Shown piece by piece: positions 32,611 through 40,951 of a stretch of 64,000 nt of DNA. Below the pieces are notes generated by a model. It was not told the origin of the DNA and searched no databases. It was given only the letters and a program-made list of their open reading frames with translations. Position numbers and translations under genes: made by a program. How positions within the stretch are numbered: the first letter of the stretch is position 1; each line of letters starts with the position of its first letter. Source of the stretch: Actinomadura violacea (lineage in GTDB: Bacteria > Actinomycetota > Actinomycetes > Streptosporangiales > Streptosporangiaceae); NCBI RefSeq assembly GCF_017573465.1, contig NZ_JAGEPF010000004.1:62001-126000 (forward strand), written 5' to 3'.

Positions 32611-34658
32611 GCCCGCTCGCTCCGGAGGGTGTGGTTCCCGTGCAGGCCGTCGACGTAGACGTACTCGCCGTCGGTGCGGACGCCCTTCATCAGCGCCCGG
32701 GTGCCGTCCCACACGAGGTGCCCGTCGACCCGGACCTTGATCCGCTCGCCGAACGTCGGCACGCCGGCGCGTCCGGTCGCGGCGCGTGGCGCCTTCAGCT
32801 TCGCCGTGTAGGCGCCCTTGGAGATCTTCCAGGAGCCCTCGATGGCGCCGAGCGTCGTGGTGATGCGGCCTTGCGCGAACGCGAGGTCGGCGGTGTGCGG
32901 GACGAAGTCGAACGACCGCCCGCCCGTCCCGGTCGGGTTCAGCCCGAGGACACCGAAGGTCAGCGCGGTGACGGGGCCGGTCGCCCAGGCGTGCGCGAGG
33001 CTGGTGTAGGCGCTGCAGAAGACGCAGCCGTCGCCGGGGTTGCGGTACGACTCCCAGAACGTGCTGCCGGTGCCCTGCGGGTTACCGAGCATGTAGCCCC
33101 ACTCGCGGCGGATGATGTCGACGCCGGCCTGGTCGGCGGCCTGCCCGCCGGCGGCGAAGTGCGCGTTGACCTCGATCGAGCCGGAGAAGACGCCCGGGTT
33201 GCCCTTGTTCTCGGGCGCGGTGGAGGCGACCTCGTTCCAGTTGCCCTTCAGCTCGGCGCTGATGCGGCGGGCCTGCTCCTGGTCGGCGAGGCCGTACCAG
33301 ACCGCGAGCGAGTTGCCGTCCTGCGGGTGGATCGCGTTGTCGGGGTAGAACTTGTAAGCGCCCGCCGCGTCGTCCCAGAAGTTGGCGTTGATCGCGGTGC
33401 GCAGCGCGGCGGCGCGCTGCGCGTAGGACGCCGCGAGGCCGGCATCGCCCTGCGTGCGGGCGAGCTGCGCGCCGGTGTCGAGGACGCGCCACAGCAGCAC
33501 GTTCGCGATGAGGTTCTCGCCCTTGGCGAGGATCCGCACGGAGTCGGACGTGCCGGTGATCGACAGCAGCCCCTTGGCGTCGACCTTCGCCGAGCTGTAG
33601 TCGACGGCCTTCTTGTACTTGTCCCAGATCCCGGAGATCCAGCGCGCGTCACCCGTGTACTTGTAGTAGTCCCAGCTCGCGGCGAGGGTCCACAGGTGGT
33701 AGGTGTCCGAGCCGTACTTGTTCAGCTCCGGTCCGGCGTAGGGCAGCTCGCCGGTGTCGCGCTGGTGCTGGTAGATCACGTCGAGCGAGTTGCGGGCGGA
33801 CGCGGTGTCGTCGAACGCCGCGTAAGCGGTCGGGATCTCGATTCCGAGGTCGCCGGGCCAGACCGTCCGGTCGCGCTTGGCGCCGTCCACGAGGATGGAC
33901 GTGCCGGAGCCGATGTCGCCGGTGTTGTCCCACAGCGCCGCGGGCGCCTCCCAGACGCGGCCGGTCTTCGGCGAGATCGTGTTCAGCTGGACGGTGTAGG
34001 CCCCCGCGTACCAGATCCGGTTCAGCAGGTCGTCGCTGGAGTAGAAGTAGTTCGCGTACTTCGACGGGTCCTTCACCTGCGGCGCCGGCGTGTAGTACAG
34101 CGACACCTTGTCCAGGTCGACGCTGCCGCCCGACTGCATGAAGATCGTCAGATAGCGGAAGCCGCCGCGCAGGTACTTCTCCGGCGTGGTGTAGGTGGTG
34201 CGGCCGTCCACGTCGGCGGTGAGGGCGCCGTCGCGACTGCGCGGCCCGCCGGTGGACGCGTCGCTGTCCGTGGCGACGTAGGTGGACGACTCGTTGAACG
34301 CCAGCCCGACCTGCTGCGCGCCGTCCGACCCGGCGAAGTGCAGGGTGGTGAGGCCGCCGACCTCCTTGCCGAAGTCGAGCGTGACGTACGACCCGGCGCC
34401 GCTGAGCGTGGTCCTGTGCCCCTTGAGGACGGCGGACGGGTTCGTGACGTCGCCGCTGGTGTTGTAGACGGCAACGGGCCTGATCGTCCGGGACGACGGC
34501 GACAGGTTGTACCGCTCCCAGGGCGCCGAGCCGTGGCCGTGCCCATTTCCGTTGCCGTTGCCGGGGGCGGCCGAGGCCGGCACGGCCTGGGCGGCGAGCA
34601 GGGCGGACATTCCCAAGGCCAGGGCGGCGATGCGCGGCCTCGTTACGCTGTGATGCAT
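32607..34658 (-). CDS. GH78-like alpha-L-rhamnosidase, fungal-type six-hairpin enzyme (paralogue 1)
   Basis: A 683-residue secreted protein with a Sec signal ending ASA and a short Asn/Gly/His repeat after it. An N-terminal beta-sandwich (PWERYNLSPSSRTIRPVAVY, VTLDFGKEVGGLTTLHFAG) is followed by an (alpha/alpha)6 barrel and a C-terminal beta domain. The catalytic acid motif is DGAKRDRTVWPGDLG (Asp258 onward) and the base region is FWESYRNPGDG with Glu536. These differ from the classical DCP-RE-LGW motif but match the fungal-type GH78 branch. Two similar genes lie at the right end of the window. The start is ATG 34658 with a GAGGA site; a terminator-like hairpin lies upstream, so it may begin its own transcript. 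Confidence 0.87.
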   Translation of the reverse strand: MHHSVTRPRIAALALGMSALLAAQAVPASAAPGNGNGNGHGHGSAPWERYNLSPSSRTIRPVAVYNTSGDVTNPSAVLKGHRTTLSGAGSYVTLDFGKEVGGLTTLHFAGSDGAQQVGLAFNESSTYVATDSDASTGGPRSRDGALTADVDGRTTYTTPEKYLRGGFRYLTIFMQSGGSVDLDKVSLYYTPAPQVKDPSKYANYFYSSDDLLNRIWYAGAYTVQLNTISPKTGRVWEAPAALWDNTGDIGSGTSILVDGAKRDRTVWPGDLGIEIPTAYAAFDDTASARNSLDVIYQHQRDTGELPYAGPELNKYGSDTYHLWTLAASWDYYKYTGDARWISGIWDKYKKAVDYSSAKVDAKGLLSITGTSDSVRILAKGENLIANVLLWRVLDTGAQLARTQGDAGLAASYAQRAAALRTAINANFWDDAAGAYKFYPDNAIHPQDGNSLAVWYGLADQEQARRISAELKGNWNEVASTAPENKGNPGVFSGSIEVNAHFAAGGQAADQAGVDIIRREWGYMLGNPQGTGSTFWESYRNPGDGCVFCSAYTSLAHAWATGPVTALTFGVLGLNPTGTGGRSFDFVPHTADLAFAQGRITTTLGAIEGSWKISKGAYTAKLKAPRAATGRAGVPTFGERIKVRVDGHLVWDGTRALMKGVRTDGEYVYVDGLHGNHTLRSERA

Positions 34659-34710
34659 GGATTCCTCGGATTCCGTTCCGTATGCGGGAAGGGGTCGACA
34701 GGGGTTCACG

Positions 34711-34740
34711 TGCGGGAGGGCGGGCCAACGCCCTCCCGCA
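34711..34740 (-). terminator. Hairpin between GH106 and the GH78-like gene
   Basis: A perfect 12-bp stem (34711-34722 with 34729-34740) with a 6-base loop lies 34 bases after the GH106 stop on the minus strand. It probably ends or attenuates the upstream transcript and splits the cluster into sub-operons. Confidence 0.6.
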
Positions 34741-34773
34741 CTCGTTTCTCGAAAGCGGGTCGGCGGGAGCGGG

Positions 34774-37731
34774 TCAGCGGGTGCGGATCACCGCCTCGCC
34801 GTACGGGACGAGCCGGACCGGCCCGATCAGCCCGTACGCCTGGCGCGCCGCCCCGCCGTAGACGCCGGGGTCGGACACCCGCAGCCGGTTGTTCAGCGTC
34901 GTGGCGACCTCGACCTCGATCGTGTTGGTGCCGCGCCGCAGGTACGGGCCGACGTCCACGGTCGGGTACAGCACGCTGACCGGCGGGACGCGGCGCCCGT
35001 TCACCGACACCCGGCAGGTGTCGAAGACCTCGCCGAGGTCCAGGACCGCGCCGGCGCCGCCGTCCCACGTCACGGTCGTCGTGTAGGTGCCGATGCCGGA
35101 GACGTCCGCGAGCTCGGGGATGTCCGGCCACGCCTTGAGGGCGTCGAGCGACAGGTCGTGGTGCTTCGTGCCGTCCGGGGTCATGTCCTCGACGCGCAGC
35201 CGCCAGGTCGTGAGCGTCTGCGCGGCAGGGACGGCGCCGATCGCCGTCGTGACGGTGCGCCCGTTCGCGAGGGTGGTGGCGTAGGTCCCGGCGCTGGTCG
35301 CGCGGGCGACGAGCCGCTGCCCGTCCACCCGCACCTCCGTCTGCGCGGCGGTCGCGGACGGGTGGTGCCCGCCGCGCGCCAGGATGATCACGGTCGCCTC
35401 GGACGGCTGGAGCGCGATCCGGACCGTGACGGTGTCGCCGTCCGCCTTGTAGACCGCGACGGGTTCGGTCTCGCCGGTCCACAGGTCCAGCCGGTACGGG
35501 ACGGCCTTGCGGTCGGCGCGGGTGAACGACACGTCGTGGTCGATCGCGGCGACCGGCGGCTTGACCGTCTCGGCGTGCTTGCCGTTGCACAGGTAGAAGT
35601 AGTCGACGCGGCCGTCCTGCCGGTGCGCGTTGAGCAGCGTGGAGCTCTCCGCGTAACGCACCTCGGGCCGCAGGCCGAGGGCGTCGAGCGCGCCCGGCAC
35701 GCCGTCCTCCGCCGCGACGTTCTTCACGCGTGGTAGCGCAAACATCTCCTTGATGACGGCACGCAGGGCGTCGTTCTCTCCGTTCTTCGGAATGCCCGGG
35801 ACCGTCGCGGCCGACCAGTCGCCCAGGAAGACCAGCGGCAAGCCCGCCTTGGCGAGCTTCAGCATCGTGCGGGCGGTGTCGAGCGGGAGCGTGCACGCGT
35901 TGCCGTTGAAGCGGTCGCCCTCGACGAACAGCACCTGGTAGGCGGGGCCGTCGGGGGCGAGCCGCCCGTCCCGGACCTTCGCCGACGGCAGGTCCAGCAG
36001 CGGCGCGCTGATCATCTGGTGCGTCCAGCCGAGCGGGACGCCGTACTTGGTGAACCAGCCGACGCCGATGCCGGTCTTGGTGTAGCCCTTCTGCCGGAAC
36101 ACCGCCACGTCGATACGGCTCCGGCCGGCCCGCATGGTCTGGTGGACGCGCGCGAGGTACGCGGCGACGTCGGAGACGTGCCGCCAGGTCGGCTGGCGCG
36201 GCCCCCACGACTCGGCGAACCCGATGCCGCCGTTGTACGGCGTGAACGCCGCGAACCCGGGCCAGGCCGCGCCGGGCGCGGTCGCATACGAGAACCCATG
36301 GAAGACCGTCTGGTTCAGACCGGCCGCGTAGGCGCCGCCCATGGTGCGCAACAGCTTGTCCCACGTCGTGTTGTAGGCGCCGCCCTGGTACGCCCCTGCC
36401 TCGCAGGACAGCACTTCCCGGCCCGCCATGTCGCGTCCGCCGGCGAGCGCGCGGTAGTCGTCCAGGTTCCGGAACCCGAGCGACTCCCCTTCGGGGACGT
36501 CCAGGATCGCCGCCGTGTGGATGGCGTCGGTCTGCAGCCCGTACGGCTGGGCGCGCAGTTTTAGCCCGATCGAGTGCGCCCACGTCCGCAGCGCCTCGAA
36601 GTGGTGCTCGTTCAGCAGGTCGGAGACCGTCAGCCAGAAGTCGTGCCGCGCCTGCGCGGTCCGGTCCGCCTCATAGGCGTGGACGGTGTTCTCCTTGTTC
36701 AGGACGATCACCGGCAGGTACGGCGTCAGGTCGTAGCCGCGCCGCCGCCTGAACTCGGCGGGCAGGTCCGGCGTCCAGTTGAGGGCGGGCGTCTCCAGCT
36801 CGATCGAGTCCTCGAACAGCGTCGCGCCGGCCTTGCGGATCAGCTTGCGGACGCGCGGGGTGAGCAGCCGCGCCTCCCAGAACGCGGTGACCGCGCGGGT
36901 GCCCGCCTTGCTGAAGTGGTCGACGACGTAGGACTCGGGGCTGCTGTGCGGGCCGCCCTCGGGCTGCTGCCCGCTGCCGCGCCGCCAGTACGACAGCAGC
37001 ACCCAGTCGCCGCCGTCCGGGGCCGTCCAGGTGATCCGCCCGTCCTTGGCCTGCGCGGTGAGGTCGGTGAAGGAGGCGAAGTCGAGCCCGGTCTCCTTGC
37101 GGGTGGCGTTCGCCGTGTCGATCTTCACGGCGTGGACGGCGACGAGGTCGCGCTTCGTCACGCCCTTCGCCGGTGCGGCGACGGGCTCGGGCACCGGGCC
37201 GTCGTGCGTCGCGCCGCCCGCGACCGTCGCCGTCCCGTAGGCCAGCTCCTGGACGGCGGCGTCGTCGTCCGGGGTGATGGTCGGGACGGCGGCGGGCCAG
37301 GCCGGGCCGATCGTCAGGTCCACGGTCAGGCCGCGCCGCGCCGCCTGGTCCAGGGCGGCCTCGACGCCGGCGACCCACGCCGCCGTGCCCCAGCCGTGCC
37401 CGGCCGGGTCCAGCACGGACGCGTCCCGGATGCTGTGGTGCACGGCGGAGATCTCGCCGCCGCCGAAACCGGCGTCGGCCATCTGGTCGATCTCGCGGCG
37501 GATCTCGGCGGGGTCGACCAGCCCGTCCGGCCACCACCAGCGGAACCGCGGCCGCACGGCCGCGGCGGGCCGGGCGAGGCCGGCCGCCCCCGGCGCCGCG
37601 GCGGTGCCGGCGACCGCCTCTCCCCCGAGCGCCGGGGCCGCGGCCGCCACGACGGCGGCGGCGGTGCCGATCTGCAGCACCCGCCGGCGGGTCAGGCCGC
37701 GCGGCCCCTGCTCGTTACGGTCGTCGTTCAC
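34774..37731 (-). CDS. GH106 alpha-L-rhamnosidase, Tat-exported (copy 1)
   Basis: A 985-residue enzyme. The GTG start lies 9 bases after AGGAGG and gives a Tat signal (TRRRVLQIGTAAAVVAAAAP). The (beta/alpha)8 domain opens with RPRFRWWWPDGLVDPAEI and contains LFEDSIELETPALNWTP, LDVPEGESLGF and LSCEAGAYQGGAYNTTWDKL; Glu444 in the last motif is the likely catalytic residue by position. C-terminal beta-sandwich domains include a galactose-binding-like fold (FDTCRVSVNGRRVPPV, YLRRGTNTIEVEVATTLNNR). GH106 enzymes remove alpha-L-rhamnose from rhamnogalacturonans and similar glycans. The tiny frame ATG-AGC-AAG-TGA just in front overlaps the start but its Shine-Dalgarno spacing is too short to be used. 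Confidence 0.92.
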   Translation of the reverse strand: MNDDRNEQGPRGLTRRRVLQIGTAAAVVAAAAPALGGEAVAGTAAAPGAAGLARPAAAVRPRFRWWWPDGLVDPAEIRREIDQMADAGFGGGEISAVHHSIRDASVLDPAGHGWGTAAWVAGVEAALDQAARRGLTVDLTIGPAWPAAVPTITPDDDAAVQELAYGTATVAGGATHDGPVPEPVAAPAKGVTKRDLVAVHAVKIDTANATRKETGLDFASFTDLTAQAKDGRITWTAPDGGDWVLLSYWRRGSGQQPEGGPHSSPESYVVDHFSKAGTRAVTAFWEARLLTPRVRKLIRKAGATLFEDSIELETPALNWTPDLPAEFRRRRGYDLTPYLPVIVLNKENTVHAYEADRTAQARHDFWLTVSDLLNEHHFEALRTWAHSIGLKLRAQPYGLQTDAIHTAAILDVPEGESLGFRNLDDYRALAGGRDMAGREVLSCEAGAYQGGAYNTTWDKLLRTMGGAYAAGLNQTVFHGFSYATAPGAAWPGFAAFTPYNGGIGFAESWGPRQPTWRHVSDVAAYLARVHQTMRAGRSRIDVAVFRQKGYTKTGIGVGWFTKYGVPLGWTHQMISAPLLDLPSAKVRDGRLAPDGPAYQVLFVEGDRFNGNACTLPLDTARTMLKLAKAGLPLVFLGDWSAATVPGIPKNGENDALRAVIKEMFALPRVKNVAAEDGVPGALDALGLRPEVRYAESSTLLNAHRQDGRVDYFYLCNGKHAETVKPPVAAIDHDVSFTRADRKAVPYRLDLWTGETEPVAVYKADGDTVTVRIALQPSEATVIILARGGHHPSATAAQTEVRVDGQRLVARATSAGTYATTLANGRTVTTAIGAVPAAQTLTTWRLRVEDMTPDGTKHHDLSLDALKAWPDIPELADVSGIGTYTTTVTWDGGAGAVLDLGEVFDTCRVSVNGRRVPPVSVLYPTVDVGPYLRRGTNTIEVEVATTLNNRLRVSDPGVYGGAARQAYGLIGPVRLVPYGEAVIRTR

Positions 37732-37762
37732 TTGCTCATTCCTCCTGTTTCGATCGCGCCGG

Positions 37763-40700
37763 TCAGGTGCGCGCGATCACGGTCGTGCGGCCGGAGCCGA
37801 CCGGGCCGATGGCGAGCAGCGGTCCGGTCGCGTCCCGGCCCGTGGTGCGGGCGGCGCGGGCGTTCGGCCCGGTGACGCGGACGCCCCGGGGGTCGGTGCC
37901 GCCGAGTTCCACGACGAGGCGGGCGACGGTGTTGGGCGGCACGTCCACGTCGAGGCGGTAGCCCTTCGCGCGGTCGAGCGCGACGGCGACGGGGCCGCGG
38001 ACCGTCGGCACGGTGCCGGAGATCCGGGTGAGCCCGCCGGGCCGGGGCCGCACCTCGATCGCCGCCGCGCCCGGCGCGGTGATCTCCACCCCGAGCACGT
38101 GGCGGGGGATCGCGTTCGCGGGCGCCGAACCCCAGGCGTGCGAGAACGTCATGTTGCTCTTGAGCGAGGGGTCCCACGCCTCGCCGACGATGGTCGCGCC
38201 GAGGTCGTCCATGAGGTGCAGCCAGGAGTTGGTGCCTGTCGCGGTCATCAGCCCGATCGCGTCCTTGGCCCGGCCCGTCGCGAACAGCGCGTCCAGCAGG
38301 AACTGCGCGCCGTAGACGCTGACCTTCATGCCGCCGTCGGCGAGCGTCTTCCCGAGCGCCTGGACCACGGAGTCCGGGACGGTGCCCTGACCCGCGACGC
38401 CGAGCGCCACCGGGAACGCGGTGGCGTGCTGCGCGCTGTGGGTCGTCCCGGTGCCGTCGACGAACCGGCCGTTGGACGCGTCCAGCAGCGTCTTGCGCAT
38501 CGCGTTCGCGAGCGCGTCGGCCTTCGCCCGCCAGTTCTTGGCGTCGGCGGTCCTGCCGAGGACGGCCGCGATGTCGGCCATCGCGGTGAACGCCGCGTAC
38601 TGGCAGGCGTTCACCACGGTGTTGACCTCGGTGAACACGTAGCCGTCGCGGTTGGAGACCGGCCAGTCGACCAGGTCGCCGAGGTCCTGGCTGGACGCGC
38701 CGGGCTTCTTGTGCACCAGGCCGTCGTCACCGAGGTAGGACGTCAGGTGCTTGGCGGCGAGCAGGTCGTAGTCGGCGGCGAGCTGGTCGGGGTCGCCGGT
38801 GTGCAGGTAGTCCCGCCAGGCCGACATCACGTTCATCAGCCGGTACTCGGTCGGCCAGGTGTGGTTGCGGGCCAGGTAGGCGTCGGACGCGCGGGCCAGC
38901 GCGAACGACCGCTGCACCGCGTACTCCGACGCCTGGTTGATCAGCGCGTCGCCCTCGTACGGGCCGCGCTCGCGGGTCGGGGTGTCGATGTAGAGGTCAC
39001 CGCGCGTGGCCTCGATCGAGTACCGGCACATCTCGTACACCCGGTCGAGATCGCGGCTGGAGCTGGAGAACGAGGCGTCGGAGTCGCGCCAGTCGAGACG
39101 CCAGGCCAGGCCCGTGGCGGCGTCCGACAGGTCGAGGCCGTCGTCGCAGATCAGCTGCGCGTAGCGGAAGCCGCGGTAGCCCCAGTGCTCGGCGGACTGG
39201 CGGCCGTCGCGCAGCGTCCAGACCTCCTTGTAGGTGACGCCCGCGCGCAGCGCGTACCGGACGGTCCCGTCGGCGTTGAGCTCCTCGCCGAGCCGGACCT
39301 CGATCGTCTGCCCGGCCCTGCCGCGCACCGACAGCCGCAGCCCGCCCGCGATCTCCTTGCCGAGGTCGACGAGCCAGGTGCCGGGCGCGACCTTCCGCAC
39401 CGACGCGGGCCGGACGTCGTGCAGCCGGACCGGTTCGACCAGCGCCGGCACCAGCCCCTCGATCGCGGGCTTGACCTGCGGGGCGTCCCAGCCGGAGTCG
39501 TCGAAGCCCGGGCTCGTCCAGCCGGCCGGCTCCTTGCGCAGGTCCCAGTACTCCTGCGGGCCCACGTAGTAGGACGTGCCGATCGTGCCGGCGGCGGGCA
39601 GCATCCCGGCCTGGCGTCGCGCCTTCCACGCCTTGCCGCTGGCGAACGTCGCGGTCGTCCCGTCGGCGTAGGTGACGGCGAGCTGCGCGACGAACCGCTT
39701 GTCCTCGGTGGTGAACGCGAGGGCGGCCAGCGCGTTGCGGCGGCCCGGTTCCAGCAGGCCGGTGACGTCGAACGAGTGGTAGCGGGGCGCGCCCGCCCCG
39801 GCCCGCTGGGACGCGAACCCGGCGACCTCGCCGTTGACCCAGATCTTCGCCGGGTACTGCCGGACGGGCGTGGGCGACTGCGCGGCGACGTGCAGGACGG
39901 CGGCGGCGATCGGCTTGCGCGCCGGGGTGAACTCGGTGCGCAGCAGCGCCCAGTCGTCGTCCGCCGCACCGGCCGACGACAGCGTCGACTGGCCCTTGCC
40001 GAGCGTCAGGACGCCGCCGGACACGGTCCCGGCGGTGAACGTGCCGGGCCCGTCGGTGAAGTCCTCGCTGATCAGGGCCTTGCCGTCGGGTGCGGTGAAG
40101 GTGACGTCGTCCCACTGGTTCGCCTCGGTGGAGCCGTTGCGCATCCCGACGGTGCCGGTGGCGTACGTGGCGTCGGTCGTGGTGTCGACGGCCGTCCCGT
40201 CGATCGAGGTCGTGAACGTCGAGCCCTTCATCTCGACGCTGACCTCGTACCAGCGGCCCGTCTCGATCGGGACGCCGACCGCCTTCTCCTCCAGCACCCG
40301 GTACGTCCCGTTCACGCACACGTGCTTCTTCAGCACGCCGGGCGATCCGGCGCGCAACTGCCACAGGTAGTTCGCGCTCGCGGAGGACGCGCGGAACCAC
40401 AGGCCCGCCGCCACTGCGGTGATCTGCACACGCGCCTTGAGCACGCCGTCGCCGGGCGCCGGGCCGGCCGGGACCCAGATCGGGTCGGCCTTCCAGCCGT
40501 CCAGGCCGGTCGCGACCAGCGTCGGCGCCGACCAGCGCGACGCCTTGTGCCCGTCGAACGTCCGGACCCGCCACCAGTACGCCGTTCCGGCCGCGAGCGC
40601 GGGCCCGCCGTACGGGACGGCGACCGACGCGGCGGACGCGACGCGCCCGCTGTCCCAGTGGTACGGGCCCCGGCCCAGCCGGGACGGGGTCGTGGCGAAC

Positions 40701-40951
40701 TGCACCTGGTAGTGCGTCTGCTTCGTCCCGGGTCCGAGGTCGGCGACCTGCCAGCTCAGCCGCGGCTTCGCCGCCGTGACGCCGAGGCCGTCCGGCAGCA
40801 GCGACGTCAGCAGCCCCGACGGGGTGCGCGCCGCGGCGCCCTTCCCGGCGGGCGCGGCGGCGGCCGTCCCGGCGGGCCCGAGGACGATCGCGCCGGTCGC
40901 GCCGATCGCCGACGCGCCGAGGAACCGCCGCCTGCTCAGCGCCTCCGTCAC
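37763..40951 (-). CDS. GH78 alpha-L-rhamnosidase, Tat-exported, with nested jelly-roll domain
   Basis: A 1062-residue enzyme with a GTG start that overlaps the previous stop (GTGA) and a Tat signal (SRRRFLGASAIGATGAI). After the N-terminal Ig-like domain (GLGVTAAKPRLSWQVADLGP) a concanavalin-like module of about 180 residues is inserted (WVPAGPAPGDGVLKARVQIT, RWYEVSVEMKGSTFTTSIDG, VGMRNGSTEANQWDDVTF). The accessory beta domains and (alpha/alpha)6 barrel follow. The catalytic motif is the variant DTPTRERGPYEGD (Asp656 onward) instead of DCP-RE-LGW; the base motif is GEAWDPS with Glu924. It lies 31 bases upstream of the GH106 gene, in the same transcript. Confidence 0.92.
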   Translation of the reverse strand: MTEALSRRRFLGASAIGATGAIVLGPAGTAAAAPAGKGAAARTPSGLLTSLLPDGLGVTAAKPRLSWQVADLGPGTKQTHYQVQFATTPSRLGRGPYHWDSGRVASAASVAVPYGGPALAAGTAYWWRVRTFDGHKASRWSAPTLVATGLDGWKADPIWVPAGPAPGDGVLKARVQITAVAAGLWFRASSASANYLWQLRAGSPGVLKKHVCVNGTYRVLEEKAVGVPIETGRWYEVSVEMKGSTFTTSIDGTAVDTTTDATYATGTVGMRNGSTEANQWDDVTFTAPDGKALISEDFTDGPGTFTAGTVSGGVLTLGKGQSTLSSAGAADDDWALLRTEFTPARKPIAAAVLHVAAQSPTPVRQYPAKIWVNGEVAGFASQRAGAGAPRYHSFDVTGLLEPGRRNALAALAFTTEDKRFVAQLAVTYADGTTATFASGKAWKARRQAGMLPAAGTIGTSYYVGPQEYWDLRKEPAGWTSPGFDDSGWDAPQVKPAIEGLVPALVEPVRLHDVRPASVRKVAPGTWLVDLGKEIAGGLRLSVRGRAGQTIEVRLGEELNADGTVRYALRAGVTYKEVWTLRDGRQSAEHWGYRGFRYAQLICDDGLDLSDAATGLAWRLDWRDSDASFSSSSRDLDRVYEMCRYSIEATRGDLYIDTPTRERGPYEGDALINQASEYAVQRSFALARASDAYLARNHTWPTEYRLMNVMSAWRDYLHTGDPDQLAADYDLLAAKHLTSYLGDDGLVHKKPGASSQDLGDLVDWPVSNRDGYVFTEVNTVVNACQYAAFTAMADIAAVLGRTADAKNWRAKADALANAMRKTLLDASNGRFVDGTGTTHSAQHATAFPVALGVAGQGTVPDSVVQALGKTLADGGMKVSVYGAQFLLDALFATGRAKDAIGLMTATGTNSWLHLMDDLGATIVGEAWDPSLKSNMTFSHAWGSAPANAIPRHVLGVEITAPGAAAIEVRPRPGGLTRISGTVPTVRGPVAVALDRAKGYRLDVDVPPNTVARLVVELGGTDPRGVRVTGPNARAARTTGRDATGPLLAIGPVGSGRTTVIART

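Noticed and set aside
37728..37739. A three-codon frame ATG-AGC-AAG-TGA overlapping the GH106 start
   Set aside because: The Shine-Dalgarno AGGAGG is only 1-2 bases from this ATG and well placed for the GTG that begins GH106, so this is chance.
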